A DNA stretch of 64,000 nt from CAVTRI01 sp963737075. GTDB lineage: Bacteria; Actinomycetota; Acidimicrobiia; Acidimicrobiales; Palsa-688. The notes below the pieces were generated by a model. The model was given only the letters and a program-made list of their open reading frames with translations. It was not told where the DNA came from and made no database searches. Below, piece by piece: positions 61,248 to 64,000 of the stretch. The number at the start of each line of letters is the position of its first letter. Position 1 is the stretch's first letter. The stretch lies in the NCBI GenBank assembly GCA_963737075.1, contig CAVTRI010000001.1:2170001-2234000 (forward strand), read 5' to 3'. Position numbers and translations under genes: made by a program.

Positions 61248-62363
61248 TCACGACCCCAGCCGGCTCCGAAGCGACTCCTCGGCGCTGATCAGCTCGTCGA
61301 TCATCTCGAGCATCACTCGGCGCACCGGCTTGACGCTGTTCATCGACCCGACGATCTGGCCGACGAAGTAGGTGGCGAGGTCTTGGGCGCGCGGGTTGCC
61401 GGCCTGGGCGGCGTGGGCGCTGCGGGACAGCACCGGCTCGCTGATCCGCCCCTGGGTCGGCAGCGGCAGGGGTGCGGGCGCGTCCGGCTCCTCCCACGCC
61501 TCGGTCCACGCGCTCTTGAGCTGGCGAGCGGGCTTGCCGGTCCGGGCCCGGGAGCGACGGGTGTCGCTGGACGTCGCGGCGAGAAACTTCTCTTTGACCA
61601 CTGGGTGGGTCTCGGCCTCTTCGGTGGTGAGCCACACCGACCCGCACCACACGCCCTCGGCTCCGAGGGCAAGGGCTGCGGCGATCTGGCGGCCGCGACC
61701 GATCCCCCCGGCGGCGAGCACTGGTAGGGGGGCGACGGCGTCGACGATCTCGGGAACCAGCACCATCGTGGAGATCTCGCCGGTGTGACCGCCGGCTTCG
61801 GTGCCCTGGGCGACGATGAGGTCGACCCCGGCAGCTGCGTGGCGCTGCGCGTGCACCACCTTGCCGGCGAGGGCGGCGACCCGGACATCATGGGCCCGCG
61901 CGGCGTCCATGAGCGACTGCGGCGGGGGCCCGAGGGCGCTCGCCACCAGCTTGATCGGGAAGTCGAACGCCACGCCCAGCAGATCACGGGCGAGGCCCTC
62001 GGGGTCGGTGAGATCGGCGCGGTCGGGATCACGACGCGGCGGCGTTTCTGTGGGTAGCGGCTCGAGCCCCCGGTCGACGAGCAGCTTGTTGACGAAGTCG
62101 ACGTGCTCCGCGGGTATCGGCCTCTCCCGGTCCTCGGGCTGGGCGTGCTTCACCGGCAGGAGGACGTCGACCCCGAACGGGGCTCCCTTGACCTCCTCCG
62201 TGATCCATTTGAGATCGATGCCGAGCTCGTCAGGGGTGTGCCCCGTCGCCCCCAGGACGCCCAATCCCCCGGCCTTGCTCACCGCCGCGACCACGTCGCG
62301 GCAGTGGCTGAAGGCGAGGACCGGTACATCGATCCCGAACATCTCGGTAACTGCGGTCTTCAT
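61248..62363 (-). CDS. Nitronate monooxygenase / 2-nitropropane dioxygenase family
   Basis: 371 aa FMN-binding TIM barrel. TEMFGIDVPVLAFSHCRDVV, AVSKAGGLGVLGATGHTPDE, VDLIVAQGTEAGGHTGEIST (catalytic His), LPVLAAGGIGRGRQIAAALA and GAEGVWCGSVWLTTEEAETH (phosphate-binding). It oxidises alkyl nitronates or, in related members, reduces enoyl substrates. ATG at 62363 follows GAGGAGCAACGC. It stands alone between remnants and a gas-vesicle-like operon. Confidence 0.9.
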   Translation of the reverse strand: MKTAVTEMFGIDVPVLAFSHCRDVVAAVSKAGGLGVLGATGHTPDELGIDLKWITEEVKGAPFGVDVLLPVKHAQPEDRERPIPAEHVDFVNKLLVDRGLEPLPTETPPRRDPDRADLTDPEGLARDLLGVAFDFPIKLVASALGPPPQSLMDAARAHDVRVAALAGKVVHAQRHAAAGVDLIVAQGTEAGGHTGEISTMVLVPEIVDAVAPLPVLAAGGIGRGRQIAAALALGAEGVWCGSVWLTTEEAETHPVVKEKFLAATSSDTRRSRARTGKPARQLKSAWTEAWEEPDAPAPLPLPTQGRISEPVLSRSAHAAQAGNPRAQDLATYFVGQIVGSMNSVKPVRRVMLEMIDELISAEESLRSRLGS

Positions 62364-62536
62364 GCGTTGCTCCTCTGACGATCCGATCGGACACTACAAG
62401 GCGTGCCGTCAGCGGATCGGCTCGGCGGTCGTCACCATGGTCGCGCTTCGCACGAAGGCGCCGACACGCACTCTCAGGAGGGGCGGTACCGCTCGAGTAC
62501 CTCGGTACTGTGGTTGCCGAGTGAGGAGGTCAGGTG

Positions 62537-62956
62537 CTATGAGCCGGCTTCTGGTTCGCCTCCCGACTCACGGCCGAAGTTGCTAACGATGTGGTCGACG
62601 GACTGCAGGGTGCTGGACCCCTGACGGAGTAGCTGAACTGCCTCCGCCAGATCGGAGGTCCCGCCCCGGGAGGGCGGCGGCATCGCTTGCCGCTGATATG
62701 GGTCTCGAGAGGGGGATGAACCGGGTGCCTCTGAGGTTGCCGATGAACCGGCCGCTGCGCCCCGCGACTCGTGCCGCGCCAAGGGGAGCGCTTCCTTCAT
62801 CGGCGCCAACACGATTCGGGCATCGAGCGTAAGCAGTTGCAAACCGAAAAGCCGAGCCTGTACAATCCCATCAATGATGATATCGCCACTCTCCAAAGAT
62901 CGCACCGGAGTGCGCGGTCGCAGGGAGTAGCTTCGTCGATATCGGCTCACGGCCAT
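62537..62956 (-). CDS. Gas vesicle GvpA/GvpJ-like protein
   Basis: 139 aa. DIIIDGIVQARLFGLQLLTL, DARIVLAPMKEALPLARHES matches the small GvpA/GvpJ core (G-V-V-I-D-A ... L-L-T-V-E-A-R pattern). A Ser/Pro-rich tail and a C-terminal helix (TSDLAEAVQLLRQGSSTLQS) follow, as in GvpJ-like accessory proteins. Start ATG 62956 or GTG 62959; the latter overlaps the upstream stop (GTGA). It may be a minor vesicle shell protein; similarity is short, so this is a moderate call. Confidence 0.6.
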   Translation of the reverse strand: MAVSRYRRSYSLRPRTPVRSLESGDIIIDGIVQARLFGLQLLTLDARIVLAPMKEALPLARHESRGAAAGSSATSEAPGSSPSRDPYQRQAMPPPSRGGTSDLAEAVQLLRQGSSTLQSVDHIVSNFGRESGGEPEAGS

Positions 62957-63156
62957 CACGGGCGCTCCTGATCGTAGAAATCCACGGACTCCGGCTCGGC
63001 TGAAGCTATATTGCCGCGTAACGAATTCGAATTGTAGGCGTCAAGCCTCGCGGTGATGTTTCTAGTGAACTGAACCAGCTGTTCGTACCGTTCTCGACCC
63101 GCTTTGGTACCCAGCAGGTAGCCGGCCCCAAATAGGACCAGTCGGCCGAGCTTCAC
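62956..63156 (-). CDS. Small YtxH-like membrane-associated protein
   Basis: 66 aa. MKLGRLVLFGAGYLLGTKAG, RERYEQLVQFTRNITARLDA. A short hydrophobic N-terminus followed by GTKAGRERYEQL is the pattern of small YtxH-like proteins. GTG at 63156 overlaps the upstream stop, and the stop overlaps the GvpA-like start. Role unknown; the coupling ties it to the vesicle-like gene. Confidence 0.6.
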   Translation of the reverse strand: MKLGRLVLFGAGYLLGTKAGRERYEQLVQFTRNITARLDAYNSNSLRGNIASAEPESVDFYDQERP

Positions 63157-63344
63157 TTCTTCTCCTGGCCTCGTAGGGATGACACCGCTGCGCTCGCAGC
63201 CGTAATCCCCATAAGACCGCCCGCCAATCGCAAACCAACCTTTCCGATGCGACTGGCGTTCTTGCTTGCGCCCTTGGTTACTTTGCCCGCTCCGAACAGA
63301 TCGAGCGTGCGCTCGAACCGACTCTTCTTCTTTTTAGGCCACAA
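63153..63344 (-). CDS. Small basic hypothetical protein
   Basis: 63 aa. MWPKKKKSRFERTLDLFGAG, SKNASRIGKVGLRLAGGLMG, ITAASAAVSSLRGQEKK. A basic N-terminus and a hydrophobic Gly/Ala helix may lie on a membrane. Not recognised. Overlaps the next gene by a GTGA junction. Confidence 0.6.
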   Translation of the reverse strand: MWPKKKKSRFERTLDLFGAGKVTKGASKNASRIGKVGLRLAGGLMGITAASAAVSSLRGQEKK

Positions 63345-63382
63345 CGCGATAATCCTTTCCTAGGTGGCAGTCGTCACGACGG

Positions 63383-64000
63383 TCAAGACCGGCTTTGTCG
63401 ACTAATAAGGGTAACAAGTTGGTCCTTAGGCTTGCTGGTGTCCACCTGAAGCCCAAGCCTGGCTGCCATGCGCAGAAGCTCACGCTTGTTCAGTATTGCA
63501 AGACCGTCCTGCTGGGCGATTTCCTCGATCAGTTGTCCCTTGGTCATGGTGCTGGTACCGGGAACTTCTAGACGGGCAGCAATGGCCTGGAGGTCATTTC
63601 TGGTCAGAACGTCGCAGGATGGGCCGGAGTCGCCGACCGTTCGTTGCCGCTTTTCCTGTCCGTTACTCGATGACCCGGTAGATGCGCGCCGGCCCCTCGC
63701 CTGTCCCCGAGCAGACCGTGATGACGTCGGGCGGGTGTGAGTCCGGGCTGACGACGATGCTGCGGTCACCGACGCCTGGTCCGCGTGTCTGGTCATTTTG
63801 TTGGCCCGGGCAGCTCGGCGCTCGGCGTCGTCGGCTCGCTGGCGAGCTTCTTCCGACAACCGGTCGGCTTCTCGGGTCGCCTCGGCGGCAACCTCGCGGG
63901 CAGCACGAGATGCTGCCTTGGCGAAATCCTTGGCTTTAGCCAGCGCCTCATTGGCTTCTTCGATGGCGGCTTCGGCTCTCTTTTTGGCCTCCTCCGCCTC
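63383..64000 (-). CDS. Coiled-coil protein with two Rho_N/SAP-like motifs, 5' end off window
   Basis: At least 205 aa; the N-terminus is beyond the right edge. The visible N-terminal half is a charged coiled coil (EAEEAKKRAEAAIEEANEAL, AKAASRAAREVAAEATREAD). After a Ser/Arg-rich linker two Rho_N-like helices follow: LTRNDLQAIAARLEVPGTST and LNKRELLRMAARLGLQVDTS, each ending in a K-x-QL turn. Such motifs bind nucleic acid. With the GvpA-like gene it forms the end of a minus-strand cluster whose main part lies to the right. Role unknown. Confidence 0.7.
   Translation of the reverse strand, partial: EAEEAKKRAEAAIEEANEALAKAKDFAKAASRAAREVAAEATREADRLSEEARQRADDAERRAARANKMTRHADQASVTAASSSARTHTRPTSSRSARGQARGRRASTGSSSNGQEKRQRTVGDSGPSCDVLTRNDLQAIAARLEVPGTSTMTKGQLIEEIAQQDGLAILNKRELLRMAARLGLQVDTSKPKDQLVTLISRQSRS

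Noticed and set aside
1..64000. tRNA or rRNA genes
   Set aside because: No convincing cloverleaf or rRNA stretch was found by eye; no tRNA gene lies at the sbcC insertion site. A tRNAscan-type search would settle this.

Overview
The window is 64 kb of high-GC DNA from an actinomycete-like bacterium. The suggested placement is an uncultured soil or sediment actinomycete outside the classical Streptomyces/Mycobacterium groups, possibly Acidimicrobiia; this is inference from gene content. The content behind it: many F420-type LLM oxidoreductases, short-chain dehydrogenases (SDRs), acyl-CoA dehydrogenases and TetR regulators, bacterial NHEJ (Ku plus a stand-alone LigD polymerase domain), a HerA/NurA pair, and a glutaminyl-tRNA synthetase fused to a GatB/YqeY domain. 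No rRNA, tRNA or CRISPR array was recognised by eye.

Layout. 0-3.4 kb (minus strand) is a tightly overlapping four-gene operon: SDR, a UGSC-family selenoprotein whose U is an in-frame TGA, an uncharacterised UGSC-associated protein, and a class III CoA-transferase running off the edge. 3.5-9 kb holds an amidohydrolase, a D-2-hydroxyacid dehydrogenase, an LLM oxidoreductase, an SDR and an FGGY sugar kinase with an apparent ATC start. 9-13.5 kb is DNA repair: LigD-Pol and Ku on one strand, NurA and HerA on the other. 13.5-13.9 kb is a 31-bp tandem repeat array with an inverted copy. 13.9-25.9 kb is catabolic: a branched-chain-amino-acid-type ABC transporter (LivF, a fused LivM-LivG, LivH, LivK), three TetR regulators, an enoyl-CoA hydratase, acyl-CoA dehydrogenases and SDRs. 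26-31.6 kb has MarR, NUDIX, NERD and SbcD/SbcC.

31.5-43.1 kb is an accessory region inserted at the 3' end of sbcC. A 173-bp segment covering that 3' end plus the start of an integrase recurs about 10 kb downstream, followed by a shrunken copy of the element's Rep gene. This points to two related elements in tandem, the second one decayed. The first carries a tyrosine integrase, an HUH-type Rep, IS21 debris, a large serine recombinase, an IS110 element, a HicAB toxin-antitoxin pair and an arsenic operon (arsR, arsI, aqpS, arsC). An IS30 transposase lies in the second.

43-62.4 kb returns to mixed genes: a methyltransferase, a PIN toxin remnant, an orphan LivK-like lipoprotein, alpha/beta hydrolases, two small secreted proteins, LLM oxidoreductases, an acyl-CoA synthetase, a PPOX-type protein, a nitroreductase, GlnRS-YqeY and a nitronate monooxygenase. 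The right edge (62.5-64 kb) is the end of a small-gene operon that resembles a gas-vesicle cluster.

About ten otherwise well-conserved genes carry a single-base frameshift, and one also has an in-frame TAG. They lie both inside and outside the mobile region. This looks as much like uncorrected assembly indels as like decay, so these genes are reported with the lesion located rather than as certain pseudogenes.
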